Assembly (NCBI RefSeq): GCF_024158145.1
Contig: NZ_JAMYXM010000001.1
Coordinates: 372,001 to 436,000 of the forward strand
Length of the DNA stretch: 64,000 bases
Direction: 5' to 3'
Source: Notoacmeibacter sp. MSK16QG-6
Lineage (GTDB): Bacteria; Pseudomonadota; Alphaproteobacteria; Rhizobiales; Rhizobiaceae
Made by a program: the position numbers and the translations under genes. Position 1 is the stretch's first letter. Each line of letters starts with the position of its first letter. The notes under the pieces are model-generated. The model did no database searches and was not told the origin of the DNA. It was given only the letters and a program-made list of their open reading frames with translations. Below are positions 38,485 through 48,870 of the stretch, one piece after another.

Positions 38485-38667
38485 ATGAATCAGAACCATA
38501 CCCTCGCCGAACCGGCAATCACGAGCCAGACGAACGGCGTCGCAGCACTTTTGCTCTCGGTCGTTTTCGGCTTCGGCGTGATTTTCGCGGTGGGTCTGGC
38601 GCAAGCCGACGCACTGCACGATGCGGCGCACGACGTTCGCCACGCCAACGGCTTTCCCTGCCACTAA
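38485..38667 (+). CDS. cbtB: cobalt transporter subunit CbtB
   Basis: 60 residues. One membrane helix (ALLLSVVFGFGVIFAVGLAQ) and a metal-binding histidine tail DALHDAAHDVRHANGFPCH, the CbtB signature. The start ATG 38485 follows AAAGGAG by about 6 bases. The earlier ATG at 38443 lies inside the riboswitch expression region. CbtAB is a small predicted cobalt permease found almost only behind B12 riboswitches. Confidence 0.93.
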   Translation: MNQNHTLAEPAITSQTNGVAALLLSVVFGFGVIFAVGLAQADALHDAAHDVRHANGFPCH

Positions 38668-38670
38668 GAG

Positions 38671-39375
38671 ATGATTTCACGTTTGATCACCAGCGCTCTG
38701 TTCGCTGGTGCTGCAGCCGGTCTGATCGCGGCCCTGTTGCAGCTCGTCTTCGTGCAACCCGTTCTTCTCCACGCGGAACTCTACGAATCGGGCCAACTCA
38801 TCCATTTCGGCGCAGATAGCGTCAGTGCTCATCCGGAACTCGGCGGCCTGGATCTGATGCGTGACGGCCTCAGCGTGGTTTTCAGCATGCTGCTCTACAC
38901 CGGATACGCGCTGATTCTGCTTCCGCTGATGAGTTTTGCCGAACAGCGCGGCCAGTCGCTCGACGGCAGAAATGGCCTCATTTGGGGCGCTATCGGCTTT
39001 CTCGTGATTCAGTTCGCGGCTGGCTTTTCGCTCGCCCCTGAAGTACCGGGAGTCGCTGCGGCCGATGTCGGTGCGCGGCAGCTCTGGTGGTTCGGCACGG
39101 TCGCCTCGGCCGGCATCGCCGCCGCCCTAATCGCGTTCACGCGAAGCTGGGCCACATGGGTCGGCGCGGCCGTATTGCTGCTTGCGCCGCATTTGATCGG
39201 TGCGCCCGAGCCGGATACCTTTGCCGGTACGGTCCCGCCGGAAATCGCGGCCCTCTTTGCAGCGCGAGCCTTCGGCGTCGCTCTTGTAGGCTGGTCGCTG
39301 CTTGGCGCCTTCGCGGCCTATTTCTGGCGAACGAGCGGCGTCACCGTTTCAGCGCCGCAACCTAGCAAGGCCTGA
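38671..39375 (+). CDS. cbtA: cobalt transporter subunit CbtA
   Basis: 234 residues with five or six membrane helices. Matches CbtA: the first helix (LITSALFAGAAAGLIAALLQLVFVQPVLL), FSMLLYTGYALILLP and GLIWGAIGFLVIQFAAGFSLAPEVPG. It starts three bases after cbtB, so the two subunits are co-translated under the same riboswitch. Its stop is 5 bases from that of the convergent cbiD. Confidence 0.93.
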   Translation: MISRLITSALFAGAAAGLIAALLQLVFVQPVLLHAELYESGQLIHFGADSVSAHPELGGLDLMRDGLSVVFSMLLYTGYALILLPLMSFAEQRGQSLDGRNGLIWGAIGFLVIQFAAGFSLAPEVPGVAAADVGARQLWWFGTVASAGIAAALIAFTRSWATWVGAAVLLLAPHLIGAPEPDTFAGTVPPEIAALFAARAFGVALVGWSLLGAFAAYFWRTSGVTVSAPQPSKA

Positions 39376-39380
39376 GACAT

Positions 39381-40505
39381 TCAAGACATGGCCGGGTCGA
39401 TCTCGGCCATGTTCGCCTTGCCGCGCAACTGCCCTTCCCTATCGAAGATCAGAAGCTGCAACCGCCCCTGCCGCAAAATCTGCGCAGCGGTTCGCCAAGC
39501 CTGGCCCGCTAGATAATCGCCGAGCGGCAACGCCGCGTCCGTGGCGTGAGCGAAGGCTTCGGCGACGGTGTTTGCCCGCACGATGCGCGCCTGTAGTCGA
39601 TCATCGCCGCCGAGTTCTCGCACCGCGAGCGCCAATGCCTCCATATCGGCGCGGCCATGTTTGGAATGCAGGTCGCGGCGGCCTTGGGCCAGCTTCGTCA
39701 TCTTCGCGATGCCTCCCGCCACCGTCACCATGGGCACGGGGTGAACGCGCAGATATTTCAGCATGCCGCCAACGAAATCGCCCATGTCGATGAGCTGCTG
39801 CTCTGCAAATCCGCAGTGGGACGCCATGGCCTTTTCGGACGCATCGCCCGTCGCCCCGCCCACATGGTCGAAGCCGGCGGCGCGCGCCACGTCGATACCG
39901 CGATGGATGGAATGTATCCACGCCGCGCAGCTATAGGGAACGACGATGCCGGTTGTGCCGAGTACCGAAAGCCCGCCGACGATGCCGAGGCGCGGGTTCA
40001 TTGTCTTCGCCGCCAGCGCCTCACCGCCATCGATTCCGATGGTGACATCGAAATCTGCCGATACACTGTAGGCCGCTGCAACCTCTTCCAGCGTGCTGGC
40101 GATCATTTTGCGGGGTACGGGATTGATGGCCGGTTCGCCGGGCGGCACAGGCAGGCCGGCCAGAGTGACCGTGCCGACGCCCGGCCCGGCTTGAAAGCGA
40201 ATACCTGCTCCCGCCACGCCACGGCGCACAGCCACGCGCACCAAAGCACCATGCGTCACATCGGGATCGTCACCGGCATCCTTGACGATAGCGACTTCCG
40301 CCGAACCATCGCCGCACCGCTCATCCGCCAATGCAAAGGAGGGTGTCTGCCCGCCCGGCAGAGTAATCGTTACTGGATCGGGAAAACCACCGCCGAGCAA
40401 AGCGGTCGCCGCTGCTTTTGCTGCAGCGGTGGCGCAAGCGCCGGTTGTCCAGCCGCGCCGCAGACCGGATGTCTTTTCCGGAATTTCGTCAGGCTGCGAC
40501 CCGAT
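39381..40505 (-). CDS. cbiD: cobalt-precorrin-5B (C1)-methyltransferase, non-canonical start
   Basis: About 374 residues. CbiD methylates C1 during corrin ring synthesis with S-adenosylmethionine. The conserved N-terminus GLRRGWTTGACATAA is encoded at 40463-40419 on the minus strand, but no ATG/GTG/TTG exists upstream of it in frame. The first TTG (40400) would remove it. Candidates are ATC at 40503-40505, six bases after GGGAGG, or CTG at 40524-40526, which overlaps the dehydrogenase stop as CTGA. Other motifs (GGFPDPVTITLPGGQTP, GLSVLGTTGIVVPYS) are intact. It is convergent to cbtA and part of the local cobamide theme. Confidence 0.88.
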   Translation of the reverse strand: MGSQPDEIPEKTSGLRRGWTTGACATAAAKAAATALLGGGFPDPVTITLPGGQTPSFALADERCGDGSAEVAIVKDAGDDPDVTHGALVRVAVRRGVAGAGIRFQAGPGVGTVTLAGLPVPPGEPAINPVPRKMIASTLEEVAAAYSVSADFDVTIGIDGGEALAAKTMNPRLGIVGGLSVLGTTGIVVPYSCAAWIHSIHRGIDVARAAGFDHVGGATGDASEKAMASHCGFAEQQLIDMGDFVGGMLKYLRVHPVPMVTVAGGIAKMTKLAQGRRDLHSKHGRADMEALALAVRELGGDDRLQARIVRANTVAEAFAHATDAALPLGDYLAGQAWRTAAQILRQGRLQLLIFDREGQLRGKANMAEIDPAMS

Positions 40506-40522
40506 GACAGGCCTCCCGAATT

Positions 40523-41494
40523 TCAGGTTACGATGCGAAGCGGCGACCCATCCAGAAAGGCTTCCACATTCTCGACGGTCTGCCGCCAGACTTCATTCTG
40601 CGCGTTTTCCGACGCCCATGCCACATGCGGGGTGATAATCACATTCGGCCGATCGGCGATGTCGAGAAGCGGATTACCATTCTTTGGCGGCTCTTCACTC
40701 AACACATCGAAACCGAGCCCTGCTATCCGCTCTTCCTTTATCGCCCGAACCGCGGCTTCTTCATCGACGACACCGCCACGCGCCGTGTTAATCAGGACGG
40801 GCTTGCGATCCATTGCAGCAAATTCGGCGTCGCGGATCAGGCCGTTCGTTTCGTCCGTCAGTGGACAATGCAGGCTGATAACGTCCGCCCGACGAAGCAT
40901 TTCGTTAAACGGCACTCGTCCGTCACCCGGCGTGTCGTCACCCTTTCGACCCGCATAGATGACATCCATTCCGAAGGCTTCACCAAGCCGGCCGACTGAC
41001 CGGCCGAGCGTGCCGGAACCTACGATACCGAGCGTCGAACCAGCCAGATCGTGGATCGGGTGATCGAAAAAGCAGAATTGCCCGGCATCCCGCCATCTGC
41101 CGTCGATCACGTCCTGGCGATAGGGAATGAGGTTGCGCCGCAGCGCCAGTATCAGCGCGAACACATGTTCCGGAAGGGTATCTTTCGCGTAGCCCTGGAC
41201 GTTGGAAACCGTTATATTCGCCTCGCGGCAGGCTTTCAGATCGATGACATTATAGCCTGTCGCCGCAACAGCGATCATTTGAAGATCGGGCAGGTTCAGG
41301 ATCGCATCGCGCCGGATGGGCACCTTGTTGGTGATCGCCACCGTAGCGCCTGCCAATCGCTCGACGAGTTCCGGCTCGTCGGTGGCGGCGTATTCTGCCC
41401 ATTCGTGCGAAACGGCCGGTTTTGCGAACACGGTGGACGGCGCGAATGTGTCGCTGTCCAGGAAGACGATCTTCGCGCTTTTCCGGTCAGTCAT
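40523..41494 (-). CDS. D-2-hydroxyacid dehydrogenase (glycerate/hydroxypyruvate type)
   Basis: 323 residues from ATG 41492-41494 (spacing to AAAGAGG about 9 bases). ATG 41500 is the alternative. NAD-binding motif GIVGSGTLGRSVGRLGEAFGMDV at about residue 145, and catalytic Arg/Glu/His in NTARGGVVDEEA, GFDVLSEEPP and TPHVAWAS. Reduces 2-ketoacids such as hydroxypyruvate or glyoxylate. The stop overlaps a possible CTG start of cbiD by the bases CTGA, so co-expression is possible. Confidence 0.9.
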   Translation of the reverse strand: MTDRKSAKIVFLDSDTFAPSTVFAKPAVSHEWAEYAATDEPELVERLAGATVAITNKVPIRRDAILNLPDLQMIAVAATGYNVIDLKACREANITVSNVQGYAKDTLPEHVFALILALRRNLIPYRQDVIDGRWRDAGQFCFFDHPIHDLAGSTLGIVGSGTLGRSVGRLGEAFGMDVIYAGRKGDDTPGDGRVPFNEMLRRADVISLHCPLTDETNGLIRDAEFAAMDRKPVLINTARGGVVDEEAAVRAIKEERIAGLGFDVLSEEPPKNGNPLLDIADRPNVIITPHVAWASENAQNEVWRQTVENVEAFLDGSPLRIVT

Positions 41495-41668
41495 TCGCAT
41501 CGACCTCTTTCGTTCTCCACAAGCGGCGGTACGGCAATTTCTGCGCCACGACAAGCAATTGACTGTCTCGGCTGCAAACTTCACCTTCGAGATTATATAT
41601 CGATCTATTGACGTTTACGTCAAAATTGATCAGGTCGTCTCAAGAGATTTTCGGGAAGAGGACGTTTC

Positions 41669-42649
41669 ATGGCCCTGCCACCTGTTTTGCAGAATCTGCG
41701 CCTGCCGATTATCGGCTCACCGATGTTCATCGTTTCCGGCCCTGAGATGGTGATCGCGCAGTGCAAGGCCGGAATCGTCGGTTCGTTTCCGGCACTGAAC
41801 GCCCGCCCCGCCGAAGTGCTCGATGAGTGGCTGGACCGGATCACGACAGAACTGGCCGAGCATGACCAGAAGAACCCGGATCGTCCTTCCGCTCCCTTTG
41901 CCGTCAACCAGATCGTGCACAAGAGTAATGACCGGTTGATGGCCGATGTCCAGATGTGCGTGAAGCACAAAGCGCCCATCGTCATTACCTCGCTCGGCGC
42001 CGTGCCGGAAGTGAACGACGCGGTTCATTCCTATGGCGGCATCGTTTTGCATGACGTCATTAACACCCGCTTTGCGCGGAAGGCGCTGGAAAAAGGCGCG
42101 GACGGGCTGGTCGCAGTCGCATCCGGCGCGGGCGGCCATGCCGGTACGCTTTCACCCCTCGCGCTCATTCAGGAAATCCGTGAATTTTTCGACGGGCCGC
42201 TGGCGCTTTCCGGCGCTATCGCGACCGGCGGCGCGGTGGCTGCAGCGCAGGCCATGGGCGCTGATTTCGGCTATATCGGCAGCGCCTTCATCGCCACCGA
42301 CGAGGCCAATGCGGTGGACGATTACAAGGACATGATTGTCGGCAGCACCGGCGAACAGATCGTCTACACCAACCTTTTCACCGGCGTTCACGGCAACTAT
42401 CTGCGCGGCTCCATCGAAAAGGCCGGCATGAACCCGGACGATTTGCCGCAGAGCGATCCGTCAACCATGAACTTCGCGGCTGGCGGCGGCAGCAAAGCCA
42501 AGGCCTGGAAGGACATATGGGGGTCCGGCCAGGGGATCGGCGCGGTCAAGTCGCGTGGCTCGGTCGCCGCCTATGTGGAGCAGTTGGAAGCCGAATATCA
42601 TGCCACACTGGATAAGCTTGATGCAGGAAGGCCGAAGCGCTGGCGGTGA
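41669..42649 (+). CDS. nitronate monooxygenase-like FMN oxidoreductase
   Basis: 326 residues, a TIM-barrel of the NMO/2-nitropropane dioxygenase family. PIIGSPMFIVSGPEMVIAQCKAGIVGSFPALN opens the barrel, VAVASGAGGHAGTL holds the catalytic-loop histidine, and GALSGAIATGGAVAAA-like and GADFGYIGSAF segments bind FMN phosphate. AGAGGACG lies upstream of the ATG. Oxidises toxic alkyl nitronates, or acts as an FMN/NADH-dependent reductase. Exact substrate unknown. Confidence 0.9.
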   Translation: MALPPVLQNLRLPIIGSPMFIVSGPEMVIAQCKAGIVGSFPALNARPAEVLDEWLDRITTELAEHDQKNPDRPSAPFAVNQIVHKSNDRLMADVQMCVKHKAPIVITSLGAVPEVNDAVHSYGGIVLHDVINTRFARKALEKGADGLVAVASGAGGHAGTLSPLALIQEIREFFDGPLALSGAIATGGAVAAAQAMGADFGYIGSAFIATDEANAVDDYKDMIVGSTGEQIVYTNLFTGVHGNYLRGSIEKAGMNPDDLPQSDPSTMNFAAGGGSKAKAWKDIWGSGQGIGAVKSRGSVAAYVEQLEAEYHATLDKLDAGRPKRWR

Positions 42650-42712
42650 AGCGCTCCTCGATTGTGTCCCGCATACAAAGCTTCAAGGCAAATATTTTGA
42701 GCTCGATGAGCC

Positions 42713-43570
42713 TTACTTCTTTCGTGCCAGGAACAGATAGCCGGGTGCGGGATTGCCCTGTTCCATCCGCACCGTGATGACCGGATTGTAAAGCAGTTCG
42801 AAGCCGCTCGTTTCCAGCAATTCGGCGATGTAGTTCGGATCGTGCGCGTAGCGATGGGTCGGTAAAACGCGGTATCCCGACTCACCCTCGCTGGCGTCGA
42901 AACTCTCCGTCGAAAAGCCTATCACTGCGCCGGGCGAAGCCTTGCCGGCCATGGCGGCGAAAAGCCGTGACGGATCGCCGATATAAGGCAGGACGTCCGT
43001 TGCGACGATCAGATCGAAATCATCCTCGGCGTCGCCGATATTTTCCAGAAAGTCCTCGGCCTCGGCGACGTAGAGGCCGTCATAGACGTCCCGGTCGTCG
43101 GCTTCGGCAACCATCGCTTCGGAAATGTCGAGACCGATAAACGTCTCGACGAATTCGCCGAGTGCGCTGCCCGTCAGGCCCGTCCCGCAACCGAGATCGA
43201 GCGCCCGATTGTATGGGCCTGGCGCGGCTTTACGGAGCGCCTCGGCAAGCAGCACGGGCACGGTATAACCGAGTTGCTCGACAAGAATGTCGTCAAAGGC
43301 CGAAGCATGCTGGTCGAACAGCGTCTCGACATAAGCGTCCGGCATCCGGCGCGGCGCAGTCTCCGCCCCGAGCGCGGCAAGGCGGATCGCCGCGCCGCCA
43401 TGATCGGCAGGGTCCAGAGCGAGGACCGCGCGCCACGCGGCGACCGCCTCGTCTCGCGCGCCCTGTTTCTCCAGCGCCAGGGCGCGATCGTAGGCGCTCG
43501 CCAGCGCTTCATTGTCGATTGTGCGTGCGGCTTCGATATCGTCCGGCGCACCATGCGAGTCATCGCTCAC
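42713..43570 (-). CDS. TPR-containing class I SAM methyltransferase
   Basis: 285 residues from the GTG at 43568-43570, which overlaps the aminotransferase stop as GTGA. The frame extending to 43705 lies inside that gene. Residues 20-65 resemble a TPR repeat (ALASAYDRALALEKQGARDEAVAAWRAVLALDPAD). The methyltransferase core has NRALDLGCGTGLTGSALGE (SAM motif I), FIGLDISEAMVAEA and DLIVATDVLPYIGD. Substrate unknown, but translational coupling to a DegT aminotransferase hints at a sugar or small amine product. Confidence 0.88.
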   Translation of the reverse strand: MSDDSHGAPDDIEAARTIDNEALASAYDRALALEKQGARDEAVAAWRAVLALDPADHGGAAIRLAALGAETAPRRMPDAYVETLFDQHASAFDDILVEQLGYTVPVLLAEALRKAAPGPYNRALDLGCGTGLTGSALGEFVETFIGLDISEAMVAEADDRDVYDGLYVAEAEDFLENIGDAEDDFDLIVATDVLPYIGDPSRLFAAMAGKASPGAVIGFSTESFDASEGESGYRVLPTHRYAHDPNYIAELLETSGFELLYNPVITVRMEQGNPAPGYLFLARKK

Positions 43571-44694
43571 GCGGCAAGCGCTCCCTTGAGCGCCTCGGCG
43601 ATCCGGTCCTGGTCGCCAGCTTCCAGATATGGGTGCATCGGCAGAGCAAGCACGCTCTCCGCCGCCTCGTCTGTCGCCACCATGCCAGACGGATCGTGCG
43701 GCCAATGGCGATATGCCGTCTGCCGGTGCAGCGGGATCGGGTAGTAAATCGCTGTCGGTACGCCAGCATCGCGCAGTTTGGCCTGAACCGCCGATCGGTC
43801 CGCGCCGACGGGCAAGCGCACGGTATATTGCGCCCAGGTCGAGGTCAGCCCTTCCGGTACGGTAGGCACGGCCACGACATCGGCCAAACGTTCTACATAT
43901 CTGGCCGCGACATCCTGCCGCATCGTGATTTCCTCTTCGAATATCGACAGTTTGACGGAGAGGATCGCGGCCTGGATGGAGTCCAAACGACTGTTCATGC
44001 CGATGTGGATGTTGTCATATTTGTCCGCGCCTGCCCCATGATTGCGCAGGGATCGAAGGCTGTCGGCCAGCTTTTCGTCATTGGTCGTGATCGCTCCGCC
44101 ATCGCCGTAGCAGCCTAGCGGCTTGGCAGGAAAGAACGAGGTCGTCGCCAGATCCCCCATCGCACCGGCTACGCGGCCTTTATACTTCCCGCCGAACCCC
44201 TGCGCGGTGTCGCAAACAATGGCCATTCCGCTTTCCCGTGCGATCGGCTCTATCGCATCGATATCCGCCGGCAGACCGAACAGATCGACAGGGATGACCG
44301 CCTTAAGCGGCATACCGTCGCGCGCTGCCTTCTCGATGCAGCGCTTCAGGCTTTCGGGGTCCATATTGTAGGTCTGCGGATCGATGTCGACGAAATAGGG
44401 AACCGCGCCCAGGCAGGGCACGATCTCCGCCGTAGCCGCAAAAGTGAATGACGGCACGAAGACCGCATCTCCCGCCGTGACCTCCAGCGCCATCAACGCC
44501 AGCAGCAGCGCATCCGTGCCGTTTGCACAGGAGATCGAATGCCGCGCTCCGCAAAAAGCGGAAAGCTCGTCCTCGAACCGACCGACGGCCGGGCCGAGAA
44601 TGTAAGCGCCACCGTCGAGAACCTCGCCAATCGCCGCATCGATCCGGTCACGTAGGCGGGCCTGCTGGGCAGCGAGATCGATGAAAGGCAGCAT
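43567..44694 (-). CDS. DegT/DnrJ/EryC1/StrS family PLP aminotransferase
   Basis: 375 residues. Typical of nucleotide-sugar aminotransferases (WecE, PglE): FIDLAAQQARLRDRIDAAIGEVLDGGAYILGP at the start, CANGTDALLLAL, VPSFTFAATAEIV, CDTAQGFGG, and the PLP lysine in SFFPAKPLGCYGDGGAI near residue 185. It transfers an amino group to a 3- or 4-keto sugar on a nucleotide carrier. No other nucleotide-sugar genes are in the window, which is unusual for this family. Forms an operon with the methyltransferase. Confidence 0.93.
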   Translation of the reverse strand: MLPFIDLAAQQARLRDRIDAAIGEVLDGGAYILGPAVGRFEDELSAFCGARHSISCANGTDALLLALMALEVTAGDAVFVPSFTFAATAEIVPCLGAVPYFVDIDPQTYNMDPESLKRCIEKAARDGMPLKAVIPVDLFGLPADIDAIEPIARESGMAIVCDTAQGFGGKYKGRVAGAMGDLATTSFFPAKPLGCYGDGGAITTNDEKLADSLRSLRNHGAGADKYDNIHIGMNSRLDSIQAAILSVKLSIFEEEITMRQDVAARYVERLADVVAVPTVPEGLTSTWAQYTVRLPVGADRSAVQAKLRDAGVPTAIYYPIPLHRQTAYRHWPHDPSGMVATDEAAESVLALPMHPYLEAGDQDRIAEALKGALAA

Positions 44695-45034
44695 GTGGGT
44701 CTATTTCCTCTTGAAAATCAGTGAATGCCGACCGATTCCGGTCTTCTTCCCGCCTCCATAAACGATCAGTCGCGTCAGGCGAAGCGTCCTCCTTTCACTT
44801 CACGTATCGAAATTGGGTGAAGCGTGAGTTGAATAAGGCATAGCGGCGGAGCCAGGGGCGGTTTTCTCAATTGCCCTTGCGGCAAGGGGTTTTGGCCATG
44901 GTCAAGCTTAATCCACTATGCAAAAGTGCCTCTATGACGGCCCGACCGGCTGCAATCAGAAGCGGTTTGGACCGGCCAATGGAAGGTGTGCCCTTCCCGT
45001 AATTAAAAGACGATCGATGCACAGGGAAACGTCC
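44695..45034. other. divergent intergenic region, leader of the nucleoside operon
   Basis: 340 bases without a supported gene. It carries the promoters of the minus-strand aminotransferase and the plus-strand nucleoside uptake operon. A hairpin CCCTTGC-G-GCAAGGG at 44874-44888 is followed by GTTTT, resembling a weak terminator or attenuator about 145 bases before the BMP start. I see no recognised purine riboswitch. Confidence 0.45.
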
Positions 45035-46027
45035 ATGAAACGTACCATCCTCGCTCTCGCCACGCTGATGGCGACCACCGCATTTGCAGTCGCCGCCGAG
45101 TCCACCCCGGCGGTTGTCTACGATATGGGCGGCAAATTCGATAAATCCTTCAACGAAGCCGCCCATAATGGCGCGGAAAAATACAAGGAAGAAACCGGCT
45201 CGGATTATCGCGATTTCGAGGTGCAGAACGAGCAGCAGCGCGCCCAGGCGCTTCGCCGTTTCGCTGAAGACGGCAACAATCCGATCGCCGCTATCGGCTT
45301 CAGCCAGCAGGCCGCGGTCGAAGAAGTGGCCAAGGAATTCCCGGATACCAAATTCGTGATCATCGACTCTGTTGTCGATCTGCCGAACGTCCGCTCGGTT
45401 CTCTTCAAGGAACACGAGGGCTCGTATCTGGTCGGCATCATGGCGGCGATGGCTTCCGAGAGCGACAAGGTCGGTTTCGTCGGCGGCATGGATATTCCAC
45501 TCATCCGCAAATTCGCCTGCGGCTATAAGGGCGGCGTCAAAAGCGTCAAGCCGGAAGCCGAGGTCATGGAAAACATGACAGGTTCAACGCCGACAGCCTG
45601 GAACGATCCGGTCAAGGGCGGCGAACTGGCCAAGAGCCAGATCGAAAGCGGCGCCGATGTGATTTTCCATGCGGCGGGCGGCACGGGCATCGGCGTGATG
45701 CAGACGGCAGCCGATGCCGGCAAGCTGGCCATCGGTGTCGACTCCAACCAGAACGGATTGCAGCCCGGAAGCGTTCTGACGTCCATGATCAAGCGGGTCG
45801 ACAACGCGATCTACGATGCCTTCAAGGATGCCGAGAGCGGTGAGTTCGAGACGGGAACGGTTGCGCTTGGCGTCAAGGAAGACGGCGTCGGCGTCGCGAT
45901 GGATGACAACAACAAGGATCTCGTCAGCGACGAGATGACAGCCGCCGTGGACGAGGCCAAGGCCAAGATTGCTTCCGGCGAACTGGAAGTCCACGATTAC
46001 ATGGCGGACAATAACTGCACATATTGA
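45035..46027 (+). CDS. BMP family nucleoside-binding ABC transporter protein
   Basis: 330 residues from ATG 45035, preceded by AGGGAAA. Residues 1-21 are a signal peptide (TILALATLMATTAFAVAAES). The mature part is a periplasmic-binding fold of the basic membrane protein (BMP/PnrA) family: YDMGGKFDKSFNEAAHNGAEKY, IGFSQQAAVEEVAKEFPDTKFVIID and HAAGGTGIGVMQTA. Such proteins bind purine or pyrimidine nucleosides. The following cdd, deoC and deoA support this ligand. No lipobox is present, unlike many Gram-positive members. Confidence 0.93.
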   Translation: MKRTILALATLMATTAFAVAAESTPAVVYDMGGKFDKSFNEAAHNGAEKYKEETGSDYRDFEVQNEQQRAQALRRFAEDGNNPIAAIGFSQQAAVEEVAKEFPDTKFVIIDSVVDLPNVRSVLFKEHEGSYLVGIMAAMASESDKVGFVGGMDIPLIRKFACGYKGGVKSVKPEAEVMENMTGSTPTAWNDPVKGGELAKSQIESGADVIFHAAGGTGIGVMQTAADAGKLAIGVDSNQNGLQPGSVLTSMIKRVDNAIYDAFKDAESGEFETGTVALGVKEDGVGVAMDDNNKDLVSDEMTAAVDEAKAKIASGELEVHDYMADNNCTY

Positions 46028-46114
46028 TGCGGTTCCCAGGCCGGAACGGATTGCCGTCCGTTCCGGCTCCTTCCCAGCCGCACCGCGTTGTCTTCTGTCA
46101 GGGCTGATCCGACC

Positions 46115-47745
<1,631 letters not shown>

Positions 47746-47749
<4 letters not shown>

Positions 47750-48870
47750 CCAACACGCTGCCGCCCTGGGTCAATTATGTGCTTCTGCCGGCAATCAATC
47801 TGCTCGTCGCATTTATCGTCTCCGGTCTCGTTGTCGTTGCCGTCGGAGAGAACCCGTTCAAAGCTGCCTGGCTGATGATCGATGGCGCCTTCGGGTCCGG
47901 ACGCGGTATCGGATTCACGCTGTTTTACGCGACCAACTTCATTTTCACCGGCCTGTCGGTCGCAGTCGCCATTCATTGCGGACTCTTCAATATCGGCTCG
48001 GAGGGCCAGGCTTTGATTGGCGGGCTCGGCGTCGCACTCGCATGCCTGTGGCTGGGCGCTTATGTGCCATGGTGGCTGGTGCTGCCGGTCGCCATCGTCA
48101 TGGGGGCAGGCTTCGGCGCGGCGTGGGGATTCCTGCCGGGCTATCTCCAGGCTGTCCGCGGCAGCCATGTCGTCATCACCACCATCATGTTCAACTTCAT
48201 CGCAGCGTCGCTGATGAACTGGCTGCTGGTAGACTGGCTGCGTCCGGCCGGACAAATGGGACCGGAAACCGCCGTTTTTGCCGATGGCGGCTGGCTGCCG
48301 AAGCTTACCGGCCTATTGAACCTCTTCGGCGCAGACATTCGAAACACGCCGCTGAATCTGTCTTTCTTCGTCGCGCTGATCTGTTGCCTGCTCGTTTGGG
48401 TCCTGATCTGGCGCACCCGGTTCGGTTACAGCATCCGCACGATGGGCTTGTCGCCATCCGCTGCGAAATATGCCGGCATCCGTCCAGCCCGCACGGTCAT
48501 TATCGCCATGATGATATCGGGGGGACTTGCCGGTCTAATGTCCCTGAACCCGGTCATGGGCGATCTTCATAGACTGACTCTCGACATCGTTCAGGGCGCA
48601 GGTTTTGTCGGCATCGCAGTGGCCCTTATGGGTCGCAATCATCCGGTTGGCATTGTGCTGGCGGCCATCCTGTTCGGTATGCTCTATCAGGGTGGCGCGG
48701 AACTGGCCTTCGACATGCCGACGATCACGCGTGACATGATTGTCGTCATTCAAGGTCTCGTCATCCTGTTTGCCGGCGCGCTGGAGCATATGTTCCGACC
48801 GCAGCTGACGCGCTTCTTTCTGGCCATGCACAGGCGGGGCGTTTCCCCGGAAGCGGAAGGAGCGGCTTGA
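47746..48870 (+). CDS. nucleoside ABC transporter permease 1
   Basis: 374 residues, eight or more membrane helices, BPD_transp_2 family. GLFNIGSEGQALIGGLG and GRNHPVGIVLAAILFGMLYQGGAEL are diagnostic of this importer class, and RTRFGYSIRTMGLSPSAAKYAGI is the coupling helix region that contacts the ATPase. It overlaps the ATPase gene by ATGA and the next permease by one base (TGATG). Confidence 0.93.

Noticed and set aside
39657-40958. 433-residue plus-strand frame
   Set aside because: Lies opposite cbiD and the dehydrogenase, both with clear motifs. Composition is typical of an antisense shadow.
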